A stretch of 64,000 nt of DNA, from NCBI RefSeq assembly GCF_016918855.1, contig NZ_JADKYB010000021.1:62001-126000 (forward strand), in the 5' to 3' direction. Source of the stretch: Actinacidiphila acididurans (GTDB lineage: Bacteria; Actinomycetota; Actinomycetes; Streptomycetales; Streptomycetaceae). The notes under the pieces were generated by a model, which ran no database searches, was not told the DNA's origin, and worked only from the letters and a program-made list of their open reading frames with translations. Shown here piece by piece: positions 8,693-17,229 of the stretch; the stretch's first letter is position 1; the number at the start of each line of letters is the position of its first letter. Made by a program: the position numbers and the translations under genes.

Positions 8693-10585
8693 ATGCCCGA
8701 GTACGCCGGGCCGGTGGAAGCCACCGCCGACCCGAGGCATTTACGTACCGCGCAATCCGTTTTCGAGCTGCTGATGAAGCACCGGCGCACCTCGCCGGCC
8801 CTGGTGAGCTGTGACGGGGTGACGTGCGCGGACTGCCGCGACGCCCACCTGCCCCGGCTGCTGGAGTACGTGGCGGCCGGCCGGCCGATCGAGCTGGTCC
8901 TGCCCGCCTTCCCCGGCAAGTCCCCGAACACCCGCAAGGTGCTGGGCGTCGTCCCCGACCTCGCCGAGGAACTCGCCCTCACTTTCCTGGTGTCGCTGTG
9001 CCGCCGCGTCAAGGAGGTGCACGAGCCCGGCGCGCGGGTGGTCATCTGCTCCGACGGCCGGGTGTTCAGCGACATGGTGCGGATCCCGGACGCCGCGATC
9101 ACCGACTACCAGGCCGGGATGCGCACCCTGATCGGGCGGATCGGCGACGACGAACTCGCGCTGGTCAACCTCGACGACTTCTACGACGGCGCCGACCACG
9201 ACGCGATGCGGCGGCTGCTGGAGGAGAAGTACGCCGAACCGCTCGACGTCCTGCGGGCCGAAGTGCGCGCCGGCGGCCCGGCCCTGGAGCTGTACCGGGG
9301 CATCACCCGGTTCCTCTACGAGGACGGCCAGGGCCCCGGGTACACCGGCAGCAAGGCCGCCCTCCAGCGCGACGCCCGCAGGCGCGCGTACGGCGTCATC
9401 CAGCGCAGCCAGGCCTGGGGCAACCTTCTGGCGGAACGTTTCCCCGCCGCCGTACGCCTGTCCATCCACCCGCAGCCCTGCGGCTCGCGCAAGCTCGGCA
9501 TCAACCTCATGGAGACCACGGACAGCTGGCTGACCCCGTGGCACGGCGTGGCCGTGGAACGCGACGGCCGCCACCATCTGATGAAGCGGCACGAGGCCGA
9601 GCGGCAGCAGGCCCGGCTCGTCCTGCGCGACGGCCGGCCCTCCCACTACGTGCTGCCGGCCGCGCCCGTACCCACCGACCGCCCCGAAGGGAGCCCGAGC
9701 ACCATGACGGACACCACGCATACGACGCACCCGGTCACGCCCGCCCCGGACGCCCCGTACGACGTCACCGCCCTGCACCCGTTCGGCGTCCTGGTCACCG
9801 CGCACTCCGCCTGCACCCGGGTGACCGACCTGCCCGTCGCCGACCTGCGCGACCTGGTGCGCGAGCACCGGATCATGACCCTGCGCGGCTTCACCACGTT
9901 CACCGGCACCGAGGACTACGAGGGGTTCGCCGGCCGCTGGGGCGACCTGATGGCGTGGCCGTTCGGCACCATCCTGAACCTGGTCGAGCACGACGACCCG
10001 CAGGACAGCGTGTTCGGCAACGGCTTCCTGCCCTTCCACTGGGACGGGATGTACGTGGGGCACATCCCGGAGTTCCAGATGTTCCACTGCCTGGAGGCAC
10101 CCGACACGCAGGACGGGGGCCGCACGCTGTTCGCCGACACCACCGCCATGCTCGAGGCCGCCGACCCGGCCGTCCGGGAGCTGTGGGAGCGGGCGACCGT
10201 CACGTACCGGATCAACAAGACCGAGCACTACGGCGGCGTCGCCGTCTCCCCGGTCGTGGTGCCGCACCCGCGCACCGGCACCGCCACCGTACGGTTCAAC
10301 GAGCCCATGCCCGAGGGCACGGTGAACCGTTCCGCCCTCGCGATCGACGGCGTGGACGCGGCGGACGAGCGGCGGCTGCTGGCCTCTTTGGAGGAGGCGC
10401 TGCGCGACCCGCGCAGCACCTACGCGCACGCCTGGCAGCCCGACGACATCGTCGTCACCGACAACTACACCCTGCTGCACACCCGTGAGCCGTTCCGCTC
10501 GAAGGCTCCCCGCCACCTGCGCCGGATCCACATCCTGGGCGATCCGCCGCTGGTCAACCCGGCGATCCCGGCCGAGACGGCCTGA
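8693..10585 (+). CDS. Fused isonitrile synthase (PvcA/IsnA/DIT1 type) and Fe(II)/2-OG oxygenase (PvcB/IsnB type)
   Basis: A 630-residue two-domain enzyme. Residues 1 to about 330 match the PvcA/IsnA/Dit1 isonitrile synthases, which convert an amino acid amine (usually Tyr or Trp) to an isocyanide. Seen motifs are LVLPAFPGKSPNTRKVLG, GARVVICSDGRVFSDMV, VNLDDFYDG, and HPQPCGSRKLGINL followed by LTPWHGVAVE. Residues about 350-630 are a TauD/IsnB-like oxygenase: LRGF, LVEHDDP, PFHWDGMY (the HxD of the iron site), PEFQMFHC, the distal His in LLHTREPF, and an Arg-rich 2-OG site. IsnB/PvcB partners oxidise or decarboxylate the isonitrile amino acid. The ATG at 8693 follows AAAGGAG. An internal SD and ATG at 9686-9706 would also allow a separate oxygenase. 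The amino acid substrate cannot be read from the sequence. Confidence 0.9.
   Translation: MPEYAGPVEATADPRHLRTAQSVFELLMKHRRTSPALVSCDGVTCADCRDAHLPRLLEYVAAGRPIELVLPAFPGKSPNTRKVLGVVPDLAEELALTFLVSLCRRVKEVHEPGARVVICSDGRVFSDMVRIPDAAITDYQAGMRTLIGRIGDDELALVNLDDFYDGADHDAMRRLLEEKYAEPLDVLRAEVRAGGPALELYRGITRFLYEDGQGPGYTGSKAALQRDARRRAYGVIQRSQAWGNLLAERFPAAVRLSIHPQPCGSRKLGINLMETTDSWLTPWHGVAVERDGRHHLMKRHEAERQQARLVLRDGRPSHYVLPAAPVPTDRPEGSPSTMTDTTHTTHPVTPAPDAPYDVTALHPFGVLVTAHSACTRVTDLPVADLRDLVREHRIMTLRGFTTFTGTEDYEGFAGRWGDLMAWPFGTILNLVEHDDPQDSVFGNGFLPFHWDGMYVGHIPEFQMFHCLEAPDTQDGGRTLFADTTAMLEAADPAVRELWERATVTYRINKTEHYGGVAVSPVVVPHPRTGTATVRFNEPMPEGTVNRSALAIDGVDAADERRLLASLEEALRDPRSTYAHAWQPDDIVVTDNYTLLHTREPFRSKAPRHLRRIHILGDPPLVNPAIPAETA
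9686..9706 (+). promoter_or_regulatory. Internal ribosome site and ATG at the synthase/oxygenase junction
   Basis: GAAGGGAG (9686-9693) lies 10 nt before an in-frame ATG (9704) exactly in the linker between the two enzyme domains. The oxygenase reading from this ATG is a full-length IsnB-type protein with a Thr/His-rich N-terminus. It looks like the remnant, or a still-working version, of a separate isnB start. Confidence 0.5.
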
Positions 10586-10747
10586 CCGCCGCTCGCACCG
10601 GGCCTGCTGCCCGTCCCGCCCGTGCCCGGCCGCCCCGGGCCGGGCGGGACACCGGGTCGTCGGACTGTACTGCGTGGGCGTGAGGGAGGATGGGCCCGCA
10701 GGCAGGCAGGCCGGCACGCCACGAAGAGAGAGTGGGAGAGCCCACGC

Positions 10748-11608
10748 ATGAGCACAGTCGTCGTCACCGGAGCCACCGGGAAGACCGGGCGGGTCGTGGT
10801 CGCGGATCTGGTGGAGCACGGGTACGAGGTGGTGGCCGTGGACATCGCGGCCGGGCCGGCGGAACGGGCCTGGGCGCGGGAGGCCGGGGCCGCCGAACTG
10901 CTGGCGGCCGACCTCACCGATCACGGCCAGGCCGTGGACGTGCTCGCCGGTGCCGCGAGCGTGGTGCACCTGGCGAACATCCCCGCCCCCGGCCTGCGCC
11001 CGCCGGCCCACACGCTGGCCGTCAACTCCGCGATGAACCAGGCCGTTTTCCTGGCCGCGGCGCACAACGAGCTGGAGCGGGTGGTGTGGGCGTCCAGCGA
11101 GACCACGCTCGGCCTGCCCTTCGACGTACCGCCGAACTACGCACCGGTGGACGAGGACCACTACCCGTTCCCGACCTCCACCTACGCCCTGTCCAAGGTG
11201 CTGGGCGAGACCGCCGCCGAGCACATCTCGGCCTGGTCGGGCATCCCCTTCGTGGCGCTGCGGCTGTCCAACGTCCACCTGCCGGAGGACTACGTCCACG
11301 TGCCCGGCTACTGGCCGGACCCGACCTCGCGCCGGTGGAACCTGTGGGGGTACGTGGACGCGCGCGACGTCGCCCAGGCGTGCCGGCTCTCGCTGACCGC
11401 CGAGGTGACCGGCGCCTCCAGCTATGTGATCGCCGCCGCCGACACGATCATGAACCGCCCCTCGGCCGACCTGCTCGCCGAGGTCTTCCCCGGGGTGCGC
11501 CTGACCCGCGAGATCGAGACGTACGAGACCCTGCTGAGCATCGACCGGGCCCGCCGCGTCCTCGGCTACGAGCCGCGCCACTCCTGGCGGGACAGCATCA
11601 ACAGCTGA
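10748..11608 (+). CDS. NAD-dependent epimerase/dehydratase (extended SDR)
   Basis: A 286-residue extended short-chain dehydrogenase. The Rossmann motif TGATGKTG is at residues 8-15, with an acidic residue ending the second strand (VVAVDIAAG). The catalytic YALSK (Tyr/Lys) and an upstream Ser (VVWASSETT) are present. Such enzymes act on nucleotide sugars or ketone/alcohol substrates with NAD(P). The ATG follows GGGAG; a 5-bp hairpin (10732-10745) overlaps this ribosome site. It is the next gene on the same strand after the isonitrile enzyme, 162 nt downstream, so it may tailor an isonitrile product. That link is inference from position only. Confidence 0.8.
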   Translation: MSTVVVTGATGKTGRVVVADLVEHGYEVVAVDIAAGPAERAWAREAGAAELLAADLTDHGQAVDVLAGAASVVHLANIPAPGLRPPAHTLAVNSAMNQAVFLAAAHNELERVVWASSETTLGLPFDVPPNYAPVDEDHYPFPTSTYALSKVLGETAAEHISAWSGIPFVALRLSNVHLPEDYVHVPGYWPDPTSRRWNLWGYVDARDVAQACRLSLTAEVTGASSYVIAAADTIMNRPSADLLAEVFPGVRLTREIETYETLLSIDRARRVLGYEPRHSWRDSINS

Positions 11609-11650
11609 GCTGCTGCTGACCAGGCCCGGAGCCTGACGACCGGTCACATC

Positions 11651-11694
11651 GCCCCGGGGGCACGGGTCCGCCGACCCGCGCCCCCGGGGCCTTT
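11651..11694 (+). terminator. Intrinsic terminator after the SDR gene
   Basis: The 11-bp arms 11651-11661 and 11680-11690 are perfectly complementary, with an inner GGGT/ACCC pairing in the loop and a CTTTC tail. It lies 43 nt past the SDR stop codon. Confidence 0.75.
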
Positions 11695-11799
11695 CACGCC
11701 CTGATCAGGGGACCAGATCCCCTTTTGCCAGAAATCCTCATCATCTCCCCCGAGATCTTGCGCAAGCTCATTCGTTTTCAACAGAGATGCGTCTGGATA

Positions 11800-11828
11800 T
11801 TGCGCAGCCGTGTCGCAGAGGTTACGGT
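11800..11828 (+). promoter_or_regulatory. Candidate promoter of the GH87-like glycanase gene
   Basis: TTGCGC (11800-11805) and TACGGT (11823-11828) are separated by exactly 17 bp, about 155 nt before the GTG start. The interval from the SDR stop (11609) to 11981 otherwise holds only the SDR terminator and no gene. Confidence 0.4.
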
Positions 11829-11981
11829 CCTTCCGCCAGTGACCTCCCCCACCACCACCGCTCCCGGCAAGCCCCCCACCACCGGTGTGCGCCGCCGGCC
11901 GTCCTGATCGCTCCTCCTTCCCCCCAAGACCGCGGGGTGCCGGCACCGCAGAGCCGACGCCCCGTGCCGAAAGGAGCACAT

Positions 11982-14900
11982 GTGATTCCGTCTCTGGACA
12001 AGCTGAAACGAGCCGTGGCCATCGGCGGCACCAGCGCCCTGCTGGTGTCCGCCGGTGCCCTCGCGCTCGCGGCCCAACCGGCGGCCGCTGCCTCCACCGC
12101 GACCGGCGGCAGCGGCGCGAGCCTGCCGTACGTCGAGGTGCAGGCGGAGAACTCCGCCACCAACGGCAGCGTGATCGGCCCGAGTTACACCCAGGGCCAG
12201 CTCGCGGACGAGGCGTCGTACCGCAAGGCGGTGACCCTCCAGGGCACCGGCAAGTACGTCACCTTCACCACACCGGTCGCGACCAACTCGATCGACTTCC
12301 GCTACAGCATCCCGGACACCAGCAGCGGCTCGGTCTACACCGCGCCGCTGTCGCTGTACGTGAACGGGGCCAAGCAGAGCGACTTCACGCTCACCAACGC
12401 CTACAGCTGGTACTACGGCAGCTACCCGTTCACGAACTCCCCGGGCAGCAACCCGCACCACTTCTACGACGAGGTGCACCGGCTGTTCAGCACCACGTAT
12501 CCGGCGGGCACCACCTTCACCCTCCAGGTGGACGCCGGGGACACCGCCTCCTCGTACACCATCGACTTCGCCGACTTCGAGCAGGTGGGCGCGGCCCTGA
12601 CGCAGCCGTCCGGCTCGGTGTCGGTGACCAGCAAGGGCGCCGACGCCAGCGGCGCGGCCGACTCCACGTCCGCCTTCAACGCCGCGATCGCCGCGGCCGG
12701 CTCGGGCGGCACCGTGTGGATCCCGCCGGGCACGTACAACATCCCCGGCCACATCGCGGTCAACAACGTGACCGTGGCCGGCGCCGGCATGTGGTACTCC
12801 ACGGTCACCGGCTCCGCCCCCGGCTTCTACGGCAACTCCGCGCCGTCCCCCAGCACCAACGTGCACCTGCAGAACTTCGCCATCTTCGGCAACGTGCAGG
12901 AGCGCAACGACAGCGCGCAGGTCAACGGCATCGGCGGCGCGATGAGCAGCTCGACGGTGTCCAACCTGTGGATCGACCACGAGAAGGTCGGCGCCTGGAT
13001 GGACGGCCCCTTCGACGGGCTGACGTTCAGCGGGATGCGCATCCGCGACACCACGGCGGACGGCATCAACTTCCACGGCGGGGTGACCAACTCCAAGGTC
13101 AACAACAGCGAGATCCGCAACACCGGTGACGACGGCATCGCGACCTGGGCCGACTCCAGCGAGGGCGCCGACGCCAACGACACGATCTCGAACAACACCG
13201 TGGAACTGCAGATGCTGGCCAACGGCATCGCGATCTACGGCGGCCACGACAACACCGTCAGCGGCAACCTGGTGCAGGACAGCGGCATCACCCAGGGCGG
13301 CGGCATCCACGTCGGGCAGCGCTTCACCTCCACCCCGGTGGGCCTGACCACGATCTCCGACAACACCCTGATCCGTAACGGCAGCCTGGACCCGAACTGG
13401 CAGTTCGGCGTGGGCTCGCTGTGGTTCGACGGCAGCCAGGGCGCGATCACCGGCCCGATCAACGTCACCAACGCGCTGATCGAGCAGAGCCCGTACGAGG
13501 CCGTGCAGTGGGTCGAGGGCACCGTCAGCGGCGTGAATCTCAACAACGTCACCATCGCCGGTACCGGCACCTTCGCTCTCCAGGAGCAGACCGGCGGCGC
13601 CGCGAAGTTCACCAACGTCACCGCGACCGGCGTCAACGGCCCGTCCCCCGTCTACAGCTGCGAGGGCGGGAACTTCGCGGTCACCGACGGCGGCGGCAAC
13701 TCCGGGATCTCCGGCACGGCCTACTGCGGCGGCTTCCCCGCCCCGGTCTACCCGCCGTACCCCAACACCGGTGTGAGCGCGAGCCCGACCGCGCTGGACT
13801 TCGGCTCGGCGGCCACCGGCACCACCAGCGCCGCGCGGACCGTGACGGTCACCAACCCGACCACCGCCGCGCAGTCCGTCTCCTCGATCGCGACCAGCGG
13901 TGACTACGCGCAGACGAACAACTGCGGCACCTCGATCGCGGCGAACAGCTCCTGCGCGGTCAACGTCACCTTCAAGCCGACCGCGACCGGCACCCGTACC
14001 GGCACGCTCACCATCAACGCCGGCGGCGTGACCAACACCGTGTCCCTGACCGGCACCGGCACCGCGCCCGGCCCGGTGCTGAACGCCAATCCCGGCGGCC
14101 TGTCCTTCGGCGGCACGATCGTCGGCTCCACGGCCGGCGCGCAGACCGTCACCGTCTCCAACTCCGGTACGACGGCGGCGACCGTCTCCGGCGTCACGGT
14201 CAGCGGTGACTTCGCGCAGACCAACAACTGCTCCACCCTCGCGGTCGGCGCGTCATGCGCGGTGACCGTCACCTTCAAGCCCACCGCCGGCGGCGCCCGT
14301 ACCGGCACCCTGACGGTGACCAGCAACGCCAACAACAGCCCGCTGACCGTGGGCCTGTCCGGCACCGGCATCGACAGCTCCACCAACGTTGCGGCCGGCG
14401 CGTCGGCCTCGGCGAGCTCCACCAACGGCACCTTCGGCCCGGCCAACCTGACCGACACGGACGCCTCCACGTACTGGGAGAGCGCCAACGGCGCCTTCCC
14501 GCAGTGGGCGCAGGTCGACCTCGGCCAGAGCTACAGCGTGGGCAAGGTGGTCCTGAAGCTGCCGCCGTCCACCGCGTGGGGCGCCCGCACCCAGACCCTG
14601 TCGGTGCAGGGCTCCACGGACGGCTCGACCTTCAGCACCCTGGTGCCGTCGGCCACCTACACCTTCGACCCGAGCGCGAACAACAACACCGCGACGATCA
14701 CCTTCGGTGCGGCGACCGCCCGCTACGTGCGGGTGAACATCACCGCGAACAGCGGGTGGCCGGCCGGTCAGCTCTCGGACTTCGAGGTCTTCCCCAGCGG
14801 CGGCAGCGGCAACTCCTCGGCGACCCTGTCGGTCTCCCCGGGCTCGCTGACCTTCGCCAGCCAGGCGCTGAACACCACCAGCCAGGCGCAGACCGTGACC

Positions 14901-15545
14901 GTCACCAACTCCGGTACGGCCACGGCCTCGGTCTCCTCGATCGCGGCGAGCGGTGACTTCGCGCAGACCAACACCTGCGGCACCTCGATCGCGGCCGGCG
15001 CGTCCTGCGCGGTGACCGTCACCTTCAAGCCGACCGCGTCCGGCACCCGTACCGGCGCGGTCACCATCACCAGCAACGCGTCCAACAGCCCGACCAGCAT
15101 CGCGCTGTCCGGCACCGGCGCCGGCACCACCAGCACCAACCTGGCCGCCGGCAAGGCCACCAGCGAGTCCAGCCACACCGACGTCTACCCGTCGTCGAAC
15201 GTGACGGACGGCAACCAGTCGTCCTACTGGGAGAGCGCCAACAACGCCTTCCCGCAGTGGGTGCAGGTGGACCTGGGCTCCGCCCAGAGCGTCTCCCGCG
15301 TCGTCCTCCAGCTCCCGGCCGGCTGGGGCGCCCGCAACGAGACGCTGTCCGTGTCGGGCAGCACCGACGGCTCCTCCTTCACCACGCTGAAGTCGTCGGC
15401 GAGCTACACCTTCGACCCGTCCGCCAACAACACGGTCACCATCACCTTCCCGGCGGCGAGCGAGCGCTACCTCCGGGTCACCGTGACCGCCAACAGCGGC
15501 TGGCCGGCCGGCCAGCTCTCCGAGTTCCAGGTCTGGAACTCCTGA
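11982..15545 (+). CDS. Secreted multidomain GH87-like beta-helix glycanase (alpha-1,3-glucanase/mycodextranase type)
   Basis: A 1187-residue secreted protein. The GTG at 11982 follows AAAGGAG. The signal peptide is clear (LKRAVAIGGTSALLVSAGAL, then AAQPAAAAS). The order is: a CBM6/35-like module (about 45-205, opening YVEVQAENSATNGS); a right-handed beta-helix catalytic region (about 215-590, with TSKGADASGAADSTSAFN, VWIPPGTYNIPGHI, NTGDDGIATWADS); two Ig-like 'choice-of-anchor D' repeats (about 596-795); a discoidin/F5-8 type C module (about 805-945); a third Ig-like repeat; and a second discoidin module at the C-terminus. The helix sequence resembles GH87 mycodextranases, which cleave alpha-1,3-glucosidic bonds in fungal or bacterial glucans. 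The family call is by motif memory and should be treated as probable. Confidence 0.8.
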   Translation: MIPSLDKLKRAVAIGGTSALLVSAGALALAAQPAAAASTATGGSGASLPYVEVQAENSATNGSVIGPSYTQGQLADEASYRKAVTLQGTGKYVTFTTPVATNSIDFRYSIPDTSSGSVYTAPLSLYVNGAKQSDFTLTNAYSWYYGSYPFTNSPGSNPHHFYDEVHRLFSTTYPAGTTFTLQVDAGDTASSYTIDFADFEQVGAALTQPSGSVSVTSKGADASGAADSTSAFNAAIAAAGSGGTVWIPPGTYNIPGHIAVNNVTVAGAGMWYSTVTGSAPGFYGNSAPSPSTNVHLQNFAIFGNVQERNDSAQVNGIGGAMSSSTVSNLWIDHEKVGAWMDGPFDGLTFSGMRIRDTTADGINFHGGVTNSKVNNSEIRNTGDDGIATWADSSEGADANDTISNNTVELQMLANGIAIYGGHDNTVSGNLVQDSGITQGGGIHVGQRFTSTPVGLTTISDNTLIRNGSLDPNWQFGVGSLWFDGSQGAITGPINVTNALIEQSPYEAVQWVEGTVSGVNLNNVTIAGTGTFALQEQTGGAAKFTNVTATGVNGPSPVYSCEGGNFAVTDGGGNSGISGTAYCGGFPAPVYPPYPNTGVSASPTALDFGSAATGTTSAARTVTVTNPTTAAQSVSSIATSGDYAQTNNCGTSIAANSSCAVNVTFKPTATGTRTGTLTINAGGVTNTVSLTGTGTAPGPVLNANPGGLSFGGTIVGSTAGAQTVTVSNSGTTAATVSGVTVSGDFAQTNNCSTLAVGASCAVTVTFKPTAGGARTGTLTVTSNANNSPLTVGLSGTGIDSSTNVAAGASASASSTNGTFGPANLTDTDASTYWESANGAFPQWAQVDLGQSYSVGKVVLKLPPSTAWGARTQTLSVQGSTDGSTFSTLVPSATYTFDPSANNNTATITFGAATARYVRVNITANSGWPAGQLSDFEVFPSGGSGNSSATLSVSPGSLTFASQALNTTSQAQTVTVTNSGTATASVSSIAASGDFAQTNTCGTSIAAGASCAVTVTFKPTASGTRTGAVTITSNASNSPTSIALSGTGAGTTSTNLAAGKATSESSHTDVYPSSNVTDGNQSSYWESANNAFPQWVQVDLGSAQSVSRVVLQLPAGWGARNETLSVSGSTDGSSFTTLKSSASYTFDPSANNTVTITFPAASERYLRVTVTANSGWPAGQLSEFQVWNS

Positions 15546-15583
15546 TCCCGCCCTGCGGGGCCGCTGACGGTCCCGCGCGCGAA

Positions 15584-15643
15584 CGGCAAGTGCTGAATCG
15601 GCAAGTGCCGTATCTGTAAGTGCTGTATCGGTAAGTGCCTTTC
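15584..15643 (+). repeat. Four degenerate 15-bp tandem repeats between stop codon and terminator
   Basis: Units start at 15584, 15599, 15614 and 15629 and share the core (C)NGNAAGTGCNGNAT. The tract lies 38 nt after the GH87-like gene stop and 5 nt before its terminator stem. Confidence 0.85.
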
Positions 15644-15648
15644 CGATG

Positions 15649-15690
15649 AAGGTGCCGCCGGGGTGAGCTTCGTGCCCCCGGCGGCACCTT
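15649..15690 (+). terminator. Intrinsic terminator of the GH87-like gene
   Basis: The 15-bp arms 15649-15663 and 15676-15690 are perfectly complementary, with a 12-nt loop. It is placed after the 15-bp tandem repeat tract. Confidence 0.8.
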
Positions 15691-15805
15691 CGCCGTTTCC
15701 CGGCGGCCGCGTCGTACACGGAGCGTGAGTGTCAGTGCCGCGTGATTCTCTCGACTCCGCACTCACTCGAGTGCACACAAGTCTTTTTTTGTTGACGGGA
15801 GTTCC

Positions 15806-17143
15806 ATGCGCACCAAGCCTTCGCCGACCGCCGTCGCCGCGGCGGTCGCGGCCGGGTTCGCGGCCTGCGTCGCCGGCCCCGCCGCCGGCGCCCAGGCGGC
15901 CACCGGGACGGTTCCGCTGCCGATCGCGCACTACTCGCACATGCTGGTCGACCCGGCTCACCACCACCTGTTCATCAGCAGTGGGACCGGCTACAGCAGC
16001 ATCCTGGTCACCGACTTCTCCGGGCAGACGGTCGCGACCATCGCCAACGAGCCCGGCGCCACCGGCCTCGCGCTCTCCGCGGACGGCGGCACCGTCTACG
16101 CGGCGCTCGCGAACGGCGACGCGGTCTCCGCCATCAGCACCGGCACCCTCACCGAGACCACCCGCTACGCCACGGGCGCGGGCACCAAGCCGACGTATGT
16201 CGCCTGGACCAGCGGCAGGATCTGGTTCGGCTACGGCGGAGCCGCCCAGGGCGGGATCGGCTCGATCGACCCCGGCACCAGCCCGGCCGCCGTCACCCTG
16301 CGAGCCACTCCGGAAAGCTGGTACTCCGCTCCCATGGTGACCGCCACACCGAGCGGTGACCTGGTGGCCGGCGAGCCCGGGCAGAGCCCGGTGCAACTGG
16401 CGACCTACGACGTCTCGTCGGGCAGCGCCGACGTGCTCGCCCCGCAGACGTACCTGTTCGACGCCAGCACCCTGGACTCCTTCCAGGTGACCCCGGACGG
16501 CAAGGACGTGGTGATGGCCAGCGGCTCTCCGTACTACCACCAGGTGTACCGGATTGCCGACCTCTCGGCGGACGGGACGTATCCCACCACCGCCTACCCG
16601 AACTCCGTGTCCGTCTCCGGCGACGGCTCCGTCGCCGCCGGCGTGACCATGAGCGGCAACGAGGTCTTCGTGTTCGCCCCGGGCGGCAGTACGCCCCTGA
16701 ACACCTACACCTTCTCGGGGTGGCTCGCCAACGACGGGGTCGCCTTCGCCCCGGACGGCAGCGAACTGTTCGCGGTCACAGCGAACGCCTTCGGTGACAC
16801 ACCCTCGCTGAACATCATCCAGAGCCCCGAGGCGGTCGCCTCGACCCTCGGCCTGACCGGCCCGGCCACGGCCAAGCCCGGCCAGACCGTCACCCTTTCC
16901 GGCACCCTCGGCGGGCCCTCCGCCTCTGTCGGCGGCCGGACCCTGCACGTCACCCGTACCGACACCGCCGACCCGAGCGGCGTCGCGCTGCCCGACGTCA
17001 CCACGGCCGCGGACGGGTCCTTCTCGATCGGCGACACCCTGTCCAAGCAGACGCGCGGCACCGTGACGTACACGGTGACGTACGACGGCGACGTGCACCT
17101 GACGTCCGCCACCGCGAGCGCCTCGCTGACGGTCGGCCGCTGA
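15806..17143 (+). CDS. Secreted beta-propeller protein with C-terminal Ig-like domain
   Basis: A 445-residue exported protein. The signal peptide runs through AAVAAGFAACVAGPAAGAQA. Residues about 40-345 contain repeated propeller-like strands (MLVDPAHHHLFIS, GLALSADGGTVYAAL, QVTPDGKDVVMAS, SVSGDGSVAAGVT, GVAFAPDGSELFAVT), as in YVTN/WD-like seven-bladed proteins. Residues about 350-445 form an Ig-like domain (LTGPATAKPGQTVTLSGTL to ASASLTVGR) of the kind found in streptomycete surface proteins. No catalytic residues are recognisable, so binding or a scaffold role is most likely. The ATG at 15806 has only a weak GGGAG upstream. It follows the glycanase gene but has a terminator between, so it is a separate unit. 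Confidence 0.75.
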   Translation: MRTKPSPTAVAAAVAAGFAACVAGPAAGAQAATGTVPLPIAHYSHMLVDPAHHHLFISSGTGYSSILVTDFSGQTVATIANEPGATGLALSADGGTVYAALANGDAVSAISTGTLTETTRYATGAGTKPTYVAWTSGRIWFGYGGAAQGGIGSIDPGTSPAAVTLRATPESWYSAPMVTATPSGDLVAGEPGQSPVQLATYDVSSGSADVLAPQTYLFDASTLDSFQVTPDGKDVVMASGSPYYHQVYRIADLSADGTYPTTAYPNSVSVSGDGSVAAGVTMSGNEVFVFAPGGSTPLNTYTFSGWLANDGVAFAPDGSELFAVTANAFGDTPSLNIIQSPEAVASTLGLTGPATAKPGQTVTLSGTLGGPSASVGGRTLHVTRTDTADPSGVALPDVTTAADGSFSIGDTLSKQTRGTVTYTVTYDGDVHLTSATASASLTVGR

Positions 17144-17165
17144 GCCGGCGCAGCGCCCGACCACC

Positions 17166-17229
17166 TGAGCGTCGGAGTACGTGAGCGCGTGAGTACCTGA
17201 GCGAGTGAGTACCTGAGCGCGTGAGCGCC
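17166..17229 (+). repeat. Four degenerate 16-bp tandem repeats between stop codon and terminator
   Basis: Units at 17166, 17182, 17198 and 17214 share TGAGCGNGTGAGTACC. As with the 15-bp array at 15584, the tract sits between the stop codon of a secreted-protein gene and its terminator. Confidence 0.85.
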
